From Lentinula raphanica (taxonomy: Eukaryota; Basidiomycota; Agaricomycetes; Agaricales; Omphalotaceae): 64,000 nt of DNA. Location: positions 372,001 through 436,000 of the forward strand of contig JANVFP010000020.1 in assembly GCA_027919835.1 (NCBI GenBank), read 5' to 3'. The notes beneath the pieces are model-generated. The model saw only the letters and a list, made by a program, of their open reading frames with translations. It was not told where the DNA came from and ran no database searches. The first letter of the stretch is position 1. Each line of letters opens with the position of its first letter. Shown here one piece after another: positions 33,675-44,934 of this stretch. The position numbers and the translations under genes are program-made.

Positions 33675-36295
33675 ATGTCGTCTCGAAAAGCTGGATCCTC
33701 TTCGACTCATAAACAGTACGCCGTTCGAGAGCTTCGCAGCAAGGCTTCCACCATCGAGGACTTCAAATTCAACACGCAGCTTCGGGCTAGAGACAGTATC
33801 ACTGCTAAGAAACAGGTTCTCTTTCTTCCAGCCTCAAAGCGCGAGTGCGATCTCCTTCGTCAGGCTTGGCCTGCCCACACGAATACTTTCGATTCCGCGT
33901 TCACTTTAAAGCTATACGCAGACCCCGAGCCCGACACTTTGCCAAGTTCCCCTTCCTCTGATCAGAAAACCAAGATCCCCGACACCTTCTACCCAGAACT
34001 TCTTGTTCAATATGTCAAGGAGTTTGAGAGGGGCGCCGTGTGTCGCGAGGAGGGGTTCCTGCTTTACCAGGCTCTCAACATCGTGCAGGACGCGCTTGCG
34101 GACGTTATGGATGAACCCAAGGCCAAAACGAAAGATGCTCTGCTGTCTATGCTCAAGAACTCCCAGGTAACGAACGCCTTGGTAGGTCTTTCGTTTCCTT
34201 TGAGTACCTAAGACTGACATGAGTTAGGGCTACTACCGGCTCTTTTGGCACAAGACCCGTTGCTGCCCCCTCTTCGCTCTGCGGTTCATCTGTCTATTTT
34301 GTGATTTCTGCGCCAAGGTTCTGTCCAAGGCTGAGTACACAGCCAAAGTGTATAATGAAGAGGCTAGGCGAGGGTTCGGTGTCGACGCTACGCTCCGTAC
34401 AAAGGTCCGGGTAAGCAGATTCTTTGTTCGGGCCAGACTACCCTTTCTGACGCTGTCTGCAGGCCTTAAAAGGTCCTGCCCACAACGTTACCTCGCTTGC
34501 CATCCCGCTTCCGCTTGATCCCTCCACCTTCGAAGGCCAGTTACTGATCACGGTCGCACAAGCAGGTCCCGCCGCGCAGGTTCTCCGACATCCTGTTACG
34601 AACGCGATTCTACTGCCTGACCCTAGTGGCGTCGCAGATCTTCCTCCAGCCAGCCCTCTTTTGAACGCTTGGGAGGACGAGGACTTCAGCATGGAAGGCC
34701 CTGCCTCACCCATTGATGAACCCGAGGGTCTCGCTTCGCCGGTCCTGGAACTAGCGGAAGACGACGATGGAGAAACTGAGGTGTCCGATGACATTGCAGC
34801 CGAAGATGTATTTAAGGCCCCAAAGGACAAGGGTAAGGCCAAGGCCTCTATCGGTATGTTCCACCCCTCTCTCCTCTTAGTCCTGTTCACCCTTCTGGCT
34901 GTTTCAGAAATTCCCATCCGTCGCAGCCCTCGAATCAGCATTCCAAAGGCGACTGTGGCGAAGGTTGGGCCTCCTGTGACCAGTAGGCCGATTCCCAAAC
35001 CAATCAAACGCGAGCGAGGCGCCTCCCCTCTTGTGGTAGACGTGGTATGCTCCTGTTTTCTCCTGGCTTCTGCCGCTCCTTGCTAACCAGTTTTTCCTTG
35101 CAGGAGATGCAGGCACCGGCTGCTAAGAAGGCCAAAACCACGAAGGAGACGTCACCTCCTCAAGTTGCTGATGCCGCCACGCCAAAGACTTCCAAAGTCT
35201 CCAAAGCGTCGGTTGCAATGCACGACGTAGCAACAGAGCCTGAGGTTCCCTTGGATCACAATGACCTGGACACCAGAACTCATCATACTCTCTTCCTTAC
35301 GAACCCGAATTTTCAAGTCAAGACCGCCTTTGCCGACCTCGTGGAACAAGATTCCGGCGTCAAGCGTCGCCCCGAAATGCAGATCCTTCGATCGTCCGCG
35401 TGGACAGTTGACGATGAGCTCAAAGGCCTCGGGGCTTTCCTCACTACTCGCGGGGTTTCATTCTCATTGCAGAACTTGGGACGTTTCGGCCACCTGATCT
35501 CTCGCCGCCTCATTCATGAGGATTCTGAGTCTGCTGTAGCCGAACCCGATCTTTATCCTGCCATGGACTGTGTCTCCTGCCAAGTGCGGGGACTGACCTG
35601 CACGGCTGGCTCTCGACTCGGCGGCCCTTGTCAAGGTTGCACCCAATCTCATCGCACCTGCCCAAGTGCCTTGCACCTGAACCTGCAGTCAGATCTTCTG
35701 CAAGAGCTGCCAAAGTCGGTTCAATCTCTTCCTGGCGGTAAGCAGCTTCCGACCGTTTCTGAGCCACTTTCATCCAACTAATTTGGTTTGTTCCTGACTT
35801 GCAGGTTACACTTCAGCCCTCGACCGTTTTCAGGCTGGGCTAGAGAGCTATTTCCGTGCTCAAGAGCTTGCGCAGGAAATGTGGAACCTCTCTGCCTACA
35901 ACCTTAGTCAGTTGATCCATAACCTCAAGGCTTCCGGACTCGATGCCAACGTTGTTCTCTCAGCGTGGGCTAAAGAGCATCCGGACGACAAACTTAGCTA
36001 TGACGACGCGACTCTGTTTGCCACCTTCTTCGACTGGAACTCTTCGTGCAACCTTTCCGCTTATCTTGAGAAACCTGAGGAGGTTGAGAAGCTCCAACAA
36101 TTCTTGAAGGCCCACCAACTCGACCTCCCTTCGGTTCCTTCGACCTCGGGTGAAGCAGCGTCTGTTCCTGTCGAGCCTCCAGTTGCAGAACAGAGGAAGA
36201 CCTATTCGGCCATGCACGCCTCCAACTGGAACGTCGAGGCAACAGCAAAGCCTGACGAACCGGATACTCCTCTTCCTGAAGAACAGAAACCCTGA
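33675..36295 (+). CDS. Antisense retrotransposon gene P: Zn2Cys6-type cysteine-cluster protein, 775 aa
   Basis: Six exons join in phase: 33675-34166, 34228-34410, 34463-34853, 34908-35044, 35104-35737, 35805-36295. All introns are 50-67 nt with GT-AG borders. The N-terminal part (MSSRKAGSSSTHKQYAVREL...) is unrecognised. Exon 2 has a Cys-rich helix (CCPLFALRFICLFCDFCAK). Exons 3-5 encode acidic and basic disordered linkers (RRSPRISIPKA, KKAKTTKE). At 35569-35661 the cysteines are spaced C-x2-C-x6-C-x9-C-x2-C-x6-C, exactly as in fungal Zn2Cys6 DNA-binding domains, but basic residues are sparse. The last exon is helical. It lies opposite to gag-pol between two polypurine-like modules. No frame break was found, unlike gag-pol. 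DNA-binding or regulatory activity is inference only. Confidence 0.75.
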
Positions 36296-37110
36296 ACAAT
36301 CTTCGGTTCCTGTCTCCCGGCCTTGGGTACCTGGTTTCCTCTGGTTGGATCTGTTCGTCGGTACGCGTTCTTGGACTCGGACAAATCTCTTTGTACATAT
36401 TCCCATCGCGGACTCATATACAGACCCATCGCTTTACTACATATGGACTAAACATCATCACATCTTTACTCGTAGCCTATGTAGTATTTCTTTGAGGTCT
36501 TTTCAATATATCTTGGTACATTCTACAGACTCTTAGGTAGTACCTTAAGTAGTCTGGTCCAATGCATGGCCTTAGTGCCAATTTGATCTTGAAACCTCGT
36601 GTGAAATTCTTCATAAGTCCACTAAGTTGACGAACATGAATAGATCTGTCCTTAGTAGTGTAGAAATAAAGTAAGCTCTAATAGAAGTCTTTGAAATACG
36701 AATTTCGTGACTTTACTGAGCCTCTTTGTAAGGGAAATGAATAGATCTGGAGTATCCCTTGTTACAGGACCCCCAGATCTGTGAATATATGCGGAAAACA
36801 CGAATAGATCTATTCGTTTCTTTCGTGCCTTTCGCTTATAAAAATGTTGGTGGTCACTGCCCTAAGGTCTCTTAATCCTTTGGGCAACTAATGTGAGCTA
36901 CGTCGGCCTCAGATCTAGTGCTATACATGTTACCCACATGCTTGTTTCACTTAGATCACTGACTTCGTAAAATTTAAACTTTTGAAAATTTTCGAAACAC
37001 AGTGTCCCCTCCCCCAAACTAAAAGCTCAGCAGTCCCTGCTGACTCAGTCAAGGAAAGTTTTCGTATAAAACAGCACTGATCTGAGTAGATCCAACTCCC
37101 AAACAAAAAT
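36296..37110. other. Spacer between antisense genes, with polypurine-like module (copy 2)
   Basis: No gene. At 37008-37050 the plus strand reads CTCCCCCAAACTAAAAGCTC followed by the hairpin CAGCAG-TCCC-TGCTG, a repeat of the module beside the 3' LTR. Several AGATCT motifs. It probably holds the 3' end of gene P and the promoter of gene Q. Confidence 0.5.
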
Positions 37111-39090
37111 ATGGCGCCCAACCACGAATTTTCCAACATTCCCCTTCGTTTGGAGTCCGAGCTTGAGGACTGGGCTGACGATGCAGCACACTGGGTCAAG
37201 GTACTATGTCAAGATCGTACCCTAGGCTTCAGTGCTGCTATCAATCAACAAGGATCCATCAAGCTTCAGACTTCGACGAGAAAAGCGATCATGGCTGATG
37301 TAAAAGCTGCCTATGAACACATTGTATGTATTTCATGAGTAGATCTGTTCACTATCAGACTTCTGACGACTTTTCCAGTCCCTTAAGGTGTCGAAGGAGG
37401 CTGCCAGTCTCAACACATCGTACATGCAACAGTACGAGGCCTTGAGTGAAGCCTTGATCGGCATCATGGCCTTCTCTGAGATCGCAGAGGAGGCCGGCAG
37501 ACTCTACCCCAACGTCAAGAATGAGGGTGGACAAGACTCCCGGATGGAACTGTTCCTCGACGAGCTCGTCAAGATCCGTCGTTCCGCCACACGAGCCAAA
37601 ATGCAGAAGGCCGAAGCCGCTGCAAAGGAAGTCAAAAACTCGACTCCAGGAGTAAGTATTGCTTCGAAAAACTTCGTCCCTTCGATAGATCTGATCAATT
37701 TTCAAAGACCAAAGGCAAGGAATCGTCCAAGGCCAGAGAAAAGACCGTGGAACGTGCTTCAGTCGAGCCCATTGACGCTGAACAGAAGTTCATGGAAGAA
37801 ATCGTGAGTAGATCTGTTCGTCGGGTCGATCCGAAGTATTGATCCATCGAGTTAGGAAGCAGATCTCGCCGCCGCCGAAGCTGAAGACGAGGCTGCTGCA
37901 CGTAAGGCCCGTCCCAAGGGAACTACTGCCTTCCTTCGTCGTCAACAGGCAAGTCCAGGCTGTGATGGCATTGCAGCCTACGCCATTCTTGCTTATCGAG
38001 CCGAACGTCGTGCTAAGTTGTATCGAAAGGGCACTCCCGTCAAGGTAGCTGACCAAGATAGCCCTGTACGTCGTTCCACTTGATAGATCTAACGGTTTCT
38101 GACGAAGATCTTCAGATGGAGGACGTTGCAGGTGAAGAAGAGGCGTCTCCCAAGGCTAAGTCTAAGTCCAAGTCCAAAAAGAAGTCTAAGGTCGTCGAGG
38201 AGACTCCTGAGCCAATGGCTGACCCGGATATTATCGTAAATACCTTTAGATCTACTCAAAACGAATAGATCTGACGATTCTTTAGATGGAAGAGGAACCC
38301 AAACCCAAGGCTAAGGCCAAGGGAACGAATGCTGAGGAAGAGACTACGAAGGCTTCCAAGGGCAAGGGAAAACGAAAGCGACAGGACCAAGACGTGGGGG
38401 CAGCAGGATCCGCTGAGACTTCAGTAAACCCTGAGCCTTACTCAACCACTGCTGGCCTGAGACTATCGTTCAGCCCCTGGCGACCGGAGAGGAACGGACC
38501 AAGAGGACCAAGGTCTACCTAGATCTGGCCGATACTTGTAAGTACCTCGAGTCATTTCCAACAGATCTTCTCTTCTTTTCGCTCTATTATTTATCACAGA
38601 GCAGCAAGGATCACTAGATCTATTGCTTTAGCATGTTGTCTTGCGTTTGAACTGTCTCTAGGACGTGGTATCCGAGCTAATCATCTTCACAGGCGACCCA
38701 GGAGATTCCGAAAACTGGGACCTCGTCCGTCTCCTTCAAGATATCACTCATAGCCACGCCGCTGAGTACAGCAACTATACCGAGGCACAGTTCAATGCCT
38801 TGGTTAACTTCCATCAGAATCAGCTTTTCGACTGTTCCATCAAAGCTAGGTTTTACGCTCGACGTGGGTTGGCAAGTCAGGCCATTATCGACAACGCCTG
38901 GAAGGCTTTCCGTATGAAACAGCCCCTGAACGTCGACGACGACAGCAATCCTCGCGAGGAAGTGGTTGTCGTTCCTTCCTACACACCCTACACTCGTCCC
39001 CTTATGATGCCACCCAGGGGTGATCCACAAGGTGATAGAGAACAGCTAGCACGCCTAGATCCTTCGCTTCCTCCACATTCCGCGCCTTAG
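37111..39090 (+). CDS. Antisense retrotransposon gene Q: lysine-rich coiled protein of unknown function
   Basis: About eight exons: 37111-37323, 37379-37651, 37708-37803, 37856 to about 38065, about 38116-38235, about 38286-38537, and from about 38662 to the stop at 39090. The N-terminal helices include DWADDAAHWVKVLCQ and YMQQYEALSEALIGIMAF. The middle is charged and Lys-rich (KSKSKSKKKSKVVEE). The C-terminal block contains VSELIIFTGDPGDSENWDLV and FYARRGLASQAIIDNAWKAF. One apparent single-base frame break occurs near 38455. Several introns contain TAGATCTG. I recognise no family. The last exon ends about 35 nt from the end of the integrase frame on the opposite strand. Confidence 0.6.
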
Positions 39091-41080
39091 GTAGACGTCT
39101 GAAGTAGTTGAAACACCAGATCCATTCGTTCCCGTTGTCCTGGTACCTATTTTTATACCTGATATGCAGTCAAGTAACGTATTAGGTAGTTTTTGAGGTA
39201 ATTCAGTCGATGACCAACTTCCTCGAGCATGTTGAGATAGAGATTTCGAAAGATCAATGACCGGACTCCCCCAAACTAAATAGATCTGTTGGTCTAACTC
39301 AGTTTGATGAGGAGATCCTTCGACTACGACGTGGGCCTGCCTCAGAATTGTCATCCTCAGGTGCTTCATCATTAGAACCGGACTCTGCAGCCTTCGGATC
39401 CGGAGGATCTGTATCTTTTCAGCTGAAGTATCGAATGTGACTTCAGGATCCTCAGATATGTTGATCTTAGGGATTGCTCCGAATACTAGATCCTCAACAT
39501 TATCAGGGGTATCCTCGTCATCATCGACCATAGCTTCCAGTTGTTCTGGACTCAGATCTATCAGGTCATGGATGTTCTGGGGCAGATCTATTGGTTCGAA
39601 ACGAGCATGATGAGGCATTACTCTGAATGCACCGACTTTGTCTTTCAGTACGGTACCATCCATTTCAGCAATGATATAAGATCCTCCTCGTGTTCGTCTG
39701 ATCACAACCATAGGTCCACGGTAACGACTATACATTTTTCGATCCAAATTCTTCTCGATGGTGGTGTTCCTGATCTGTACCAAGGTCCCTGGTTTGAAAT
39801 CCCAGTCCTTGATAGTATATCGGAACTTGTCTTCGAAGATCCTAAGATCTCGACGCTTATTAGCATCAATCCTGGATCTCATGTTCTCAATGAAGGAACG
39901 GTGTTTGGAAAGGGCCTGGCACGATAACCCAGCAACTCTTCCCGAGAGAGGATTCGATTTGGTGGATTGACCAAATAGGTAGATTCGACGATATCAAAAG
40001 GGAGTAACGGTTCTGCACCAGTTACAACAAAATAGGGAGAGCATCCGAGACCCCTCCTAGGAGTGACTCGATCTGCCCATAACATCGGCTTCAGGAAGTA
40101 GAACCATTTGCTCAGATCTCCGGCACAAGTCTTTGCTAAGGCCTGCCTCAGATCATAATGAGCACGCTCAATCTTCCCATTAGCTTGAGAGTTATACGGG
40201 GAAATCTTAATTCCTCGGATCCCATACTTTTGTTCCAACCATTTCAGCATAAGCTTCATTTGGGGTGCATTATCCGAAACAACTTCCTCAGGACATCCCC
40301 ATCGACAGATAATGTCATCAAAGAACCATTCAGCTATAGATCTGGCATTTTCCACTCTTAAGGCTCTCGCCTCGGACCAGGATGAAAGTGAATCTCGACC
40401 ATGCACTATGTACTTACACCCATTACTGGATGGAGTCATGAACATGGTGTCAATATGTATCTTCTGAAACAGGGAAGGGGTATAAGTAACCGTTGGAGGG
40501 ATTCTAATGAGAGCCCTCTGTCGATCCTGACAGGCTTGGCACGATTTAACATACCACTCCACGTCTTTGTCCAGATCTGGCCACCAAAACCTCTTTTCCA
40601 AGAAGTCCTTCGTTGCAAAGACACCTTTGTGACCAAGGGCATCATGTGCACTGTTTAGAAGAGCCATTCGTCGATCAGGATCCACGACTAAACGAGGCTG
40701 ATCTGACGATAACTTCCTATGGTACAATCGACCTTCGGTATCAATGGAGAAGGGAATTACTTTCCTATCCATTTCTAACCGTTGTTTCTTGTCCAATTTC
40801 CCGAAACATTCTGCGTCAGGGTTTTTCAGCCACTCCAAGATCTCTGGCAACTGCTTGTCCAAACGATTTCCTCCATCAGATCTGTGGGAATCCGGATATG
40901 ATTGATCTGGTCCCCAGACTGCATTGTCAGGAATCGTGGTATATTGCAGATACTGAGAAACTGGTTGCATCCCATGCATAAGCAGATGGTCCTTTCGTAG
41001 TTTATGCTCGAGATCTTCTTCTCTGGCAAGTTCAGATCTTCCTCGAAATCTGGGCAATAGATTCCTAGGAGATAACCATG
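39091..41080 (-). CDS. pol: Integrase part of pol
   Basis: The HHCC zinc finger is HDALGH...CQAC (about 40650-40530). The catalytic core has KIHIDTMFM (first Asp, about 40460), VVSDNAPQ (second Asp, about 40280) and NGKIERAHYDL (Glu, about 40180), the D,D-35-E layout. The C-terminal SH3-like/GPY-type piece reads KMYSRYRGPMVVIRR and GGSYIIAEMDG (about 39740-39660). An acidic tail follows. A −1 break near 39905 separates core and tail; another lies near 41030. A polypurine-like module (copy 3, CTCCCCCAAACTAAATAG, 39267-39284) follows the tail. The enzyme inserts the cDNA into the host chromosome. Confidence 0.85.
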
Positions 41081-43449
41081 CCTTGGATCTATATGATCTT
41101 TAAACGAATCAAAGGGAAATGGATCGTCGCATCATCTGCTTTCAGAAACCTGATGTTGTTGGAGTCATCCTCGTCCAGATCATCTTCACTGGTCGACTTT
41201 CCGCGAGGAGTTGTCCAACCACCAGGTGGTCTTCGAGATAAGCCATCAGGTCCATGTGTCACACCTTTGACATGTACCAAATCGAAATGGAATTTACGGA
41301 TTGCCTCAATCCAACGATTAATGGTTGCATTTGGGCCACTACTGGGGTTTTCAAGCATTCCCTGTATGTAGCTCGCATCAGTTTCCACTATCAGTTGTCG
41401 GCATCCATAAAGAAGATAATGGGTGGACTCCAAAGCAAGTTTCAGACCATAAAGTTCACGTTTAGACTGTGAAAAACGGGCTTCCCGTTCCACGTAGGGA
41501 ATAGATCCAAAGTAATTGTAATAGATCTTTTCAGGGTCGTTAGGATCTACTTGATAAATGTAAAATCCTGTTCCCATCCAGGAGCTATCGACTGATAGAT
41601 GTGTTTCCCAATCATAAACAATGACTCTAAGGGCTGGTGCATTTCGCACTCCTTCCTTTAGTAGTTCCATAGCAAGATCCTGCTCCTCAGACCACTCAAA
41701 CGGTACATTTGCCGTCAATTTAGTCAAGGGGGCAGCTTTCTTGGAATAGTTGTGAATGAACATTCGAAGCTGGCCAACAGTCCCCAGAAAAGCTCTCACA
41801 TGTGTTCGAGTTTCGCATTTAGGCCAAGTTAGGACCGTAGTAGCGATCTTATCATCTGGTTTCTGTCCTTCATAGGCACAACGATGTCCAACCACTGTGG
41901 TTTCCTCACAACAAACGAAGGCTTTAGGTCCTGAAAGGTACCTCCAGCATGCTTCATTCGTTGGATGATCCGATTCACGTTTTGAAGATGTTCCCATACG
42001 AATCGACGGATCTGTGGGTTTTCCGGAATGGTTTCATATCCACCACCTGGTAACTCATATCGACTCTCGGGTCCTCGCACAGGTACATCATCAATGTAAG
42101 GAATAGTATATTCAGGAATTTCGTCTCGTAACAAGTAAGTTACATCGTCATGGAAGATTGGTACCGAGTTGGTCCATCCCATAGGCAATTTGACGAGACG
42201 ATGTGGTCCATAAGGAGTTTGGAAAGTGGTGAGATCCCTAGATCCAACGTCTATATGTCTCTCATCATAGCCCACAAAGATATCCAAGATCCCTCCACAT
42301 GCTCTGCCTGCAAAGTGTCTAGCAATGTCCGCAGTAGCTGGGGGAACCCCGGAGTGCCGTATAGTAACCTTATTCAAAGGCTCCAGACTGTGCACCAATC
42401 TTAGGCTCGTTCCATCCTTTTTCACCACACAGAACCATTTAGATCTGTAGCTTGCACTCGATGGTTCGTAAACTCCTGCAAGGATCTTGTCCTTGATTAT
42501 CTTACAAACCTTGGAAAGATTCCTGGAGGCACGGGAATGTTTTTCTCGACCCAGGGTTCGTGAGGTATAACCGGAATCTTTACTGGAGGGAAGAAATCCT
42601 CTCTGAAAGTTCCACCTTCGGATTGATCCCAGGCAAAACCCATTTCCTGAACCTTCATCAGATGATGAACGAGTTTTCGTTCCTCATTTGTTAAGAATCC
42701 TTCTGGATGGTTCTTGTCAATAATCTCCTTACGCTCTTGCGTGTATCGGACTCCCGGAGTGAATTCAGGTGGATGAGTCGGCAGATCTGGCAATCCTTCC
42801 AAAGGATCTCCAAAGATATGACGACGAACCCTAAATTCCTCAGGAAGTTCAGCCTTAACCGGGCGTACTTTCAACGCAACAGGCTTATATTTTCGAGAAC
42901 CGAAGACAGATACATTTGAATATGATGACATTGGGTCACTATATGCGCCTATATGCTGTTCAAATGTTCCATTCTTTTGTTCCCACGATTGAACTCGTTC
43001 CCGGGCACTCCTCAAGTCGTAGGACTGGGAATTATCCGGTTGATCTGGACTTACATGGTCCAGATCTGAAGTGTAATCACTTGGCCGGGACAACCCATGA
43101 ACGTCTCTCGTCAGACTTTTAGCTTTAATAGACTGATAAAATGACTGTTCAAGTTGTTCCACGTCCGGATCAGTTCGAAATCCTTCCTTCCAAGGATTGA
43201 TCACACGATTTTGTTGATGGTCCACACCTTTGTTTAGGTATAGATCTATGGTTTCAGCGACTTCAGGAAGTGAATCCCTAAACGAGGGTTGGCTATAATT
43301 AACATATAGTTCAGCCAATTCTTCGTCTCGGAACACTCCTTCTTTCACTTTGGTCGACTCAATGACTACTTCTTCACCTAAAGGATCCCAATACCCACTC
43401 ACAGCGATTTCAACCTCTCCCTGATCGCTACTCAGATCACAGAGGTTAT
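41081..43449 (-). CDS. pol: Reverse transcriptase and RNase H part of pol
   Basis: Begins with a linker (FAWDQSEGGTFREDFFPP near 42620). RT motifs: KWFCVVKKDGTSLRLVHSLE, GGILDIFVGYDERHID (catalytic Asp, about 42280), FQTPYGPHRLVKLPMGWTNS, and PYIDDVPVRG (about 42090, YxDD). RNase H: VDSSWMGTGFYI, SQSKRELYGLKLAL, VETDASYIQGML (about 41600-41350), then VKGVTHGPDGLSRRP. Single-base breaks occur near 42510, 41960 and 41095; each is repaired by adding one base in a short homopolymer. Entry from the protease frame is through a possible −1 frameshift site at 43453-43459. Confidence 0.85.
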
Positions 43450-44934
43450 CTAAAAATTTGGTTCAGCAGTTTTCTCCTCTTCTTCGGGACTGGTCTCCTG
43501 ATTTGGATCTGGAGTCTCTGTCCGAGTCTGAGCATACTTCTGCTTATCCAACTGCCGTTTCTGAGCTTTAGGACTTTGTCCTCTCGGACTAGTACCTATG
43601 GTGTATTGCTTTCCAGTGTTCGGATCTGTTATGGTTAACTCTTGGTCACCAGATCCAAACGTATGGATGACACTTTCTGTCAGTACATCGAAAGGTCTAC
43701 CCAACAGAATTTCGAAGGGTGCCTTTTCCTGCACATGGCATTGTAGATACAGTGTTATGGGTCCAAATCGGAATGGTACGTTCCTGGACAGTCCTTTGGT
43801 ACGGGCCAGACCTCCATGCACATTCTGCATTTGGATGGTCACTTTCGGATCCCAACCTAGTCCTAATCCTAAGGCAACACACATATCGATAGCAACAATC
43901 TGAGATCCAGAGTCTAATACACTCTCGATGTCTAGATCATCTCGATTATTCACAACTGGCCACACAGATCTTAAGCCATTTCCCATAGTGGCTACTATAG
44001 TCATATCACGACGTGAATCATTTTCATCAACATCATGAAGAAAAGCTACCACCGGATCCAACTGAACATAATCCCCTGCCTTCATGCCATCTCGATCCTC
44101 GAGTATTTTCTCAAAGATCAATCCTTCTGACAGACTGAGATCTTCCACGGCAATGAACTGTTGCATCTCCATCCCTGTTCTCGGGATTTCCTCGACACTA
44201 GGTTCAACATCATGGGCCTCATTAACAAAGGACTTGATTCGTTCTTGTGGACGCACTTGGCGGTTTTTCATCTTCCTCATCATGATCTGCCTGACTTTGC
44301 CTGACAATTGGAATGCCTCAGCAGCCGTCAATGTGATCATTTGACGAGAAATCCGATCAGCTAATTCTTCTTCAAGGCCTGGAATGAATAACTCATTCCG
44401 AAGCCGAAATTTGGGTCCCTTGAAGATCCTTTAGATTCAGTGACCTTCTCCGGTTTGGATTTTGGTTGATTTCGAGGTATGGGTGACACTTCCCTGGGTG
44501 GGACATGATCAAAAGGTCGATGTGTTTCGTCAGATCTAGAGGGTGAGGGCTCCCTGAAACGCACTTTGCGAGTGGTCTCACTAGTTTCCTCAACTAATTC
44601 TACTTCAGAATCAGAATCCTCTTTATCCGATTTCTCTTCGAACTAACAGATCTCGACTTCCCTAGTGAAGTATCCCCTGATGAATGATTGGATCTGTTCG
44701 ATTTTCCGTTCAGATCTTTCGAATTGGATGGTTCAGGAGCAGATTTGGATTGATTGGCAACATTTTTAAAATTTGGGTGATTTCGATCTACGGGTATGTG
44801 CACTCCATCAAAACGTTTTGTCTTAGTAGGAGGCACAGTTTTCAATGAACGGGGCTTAGGTTCATCCTCATGAGTCGTGTCCTTCAGCTGGGACCTTGTT
44901 TTTCGTCCCTTGCTCGACTCAATCATCGGATCCT
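43450..44934 (-). CDS. Aspartic protease with linker
   Basis: From about 44926 a charged linker (KGRKTRSQLKDTTHEDEPK...) leads, after −1 breaks near 44640 and 44400, into NELFIPGLEEELADRIS-type sequence. The protease then carries ESVLDSGSQIVAID (DSG active site, about 43920) and PFEILLGRPFDVL (about 43700). It ends with a Lys/Glu-rich tail at a TAG (43450). It would cleave the Gag-Pol polyprotein. It is linked to gag by a possible −1 frameshift site (44938-44944). Confidence 0.75.

Noticed and set aside
38080..38522. Separate small Lys-rich genes on the plus strand
   Set aside because: They are exons of antisense gene Q, joined by short introns that contain TAGATCT motifs.
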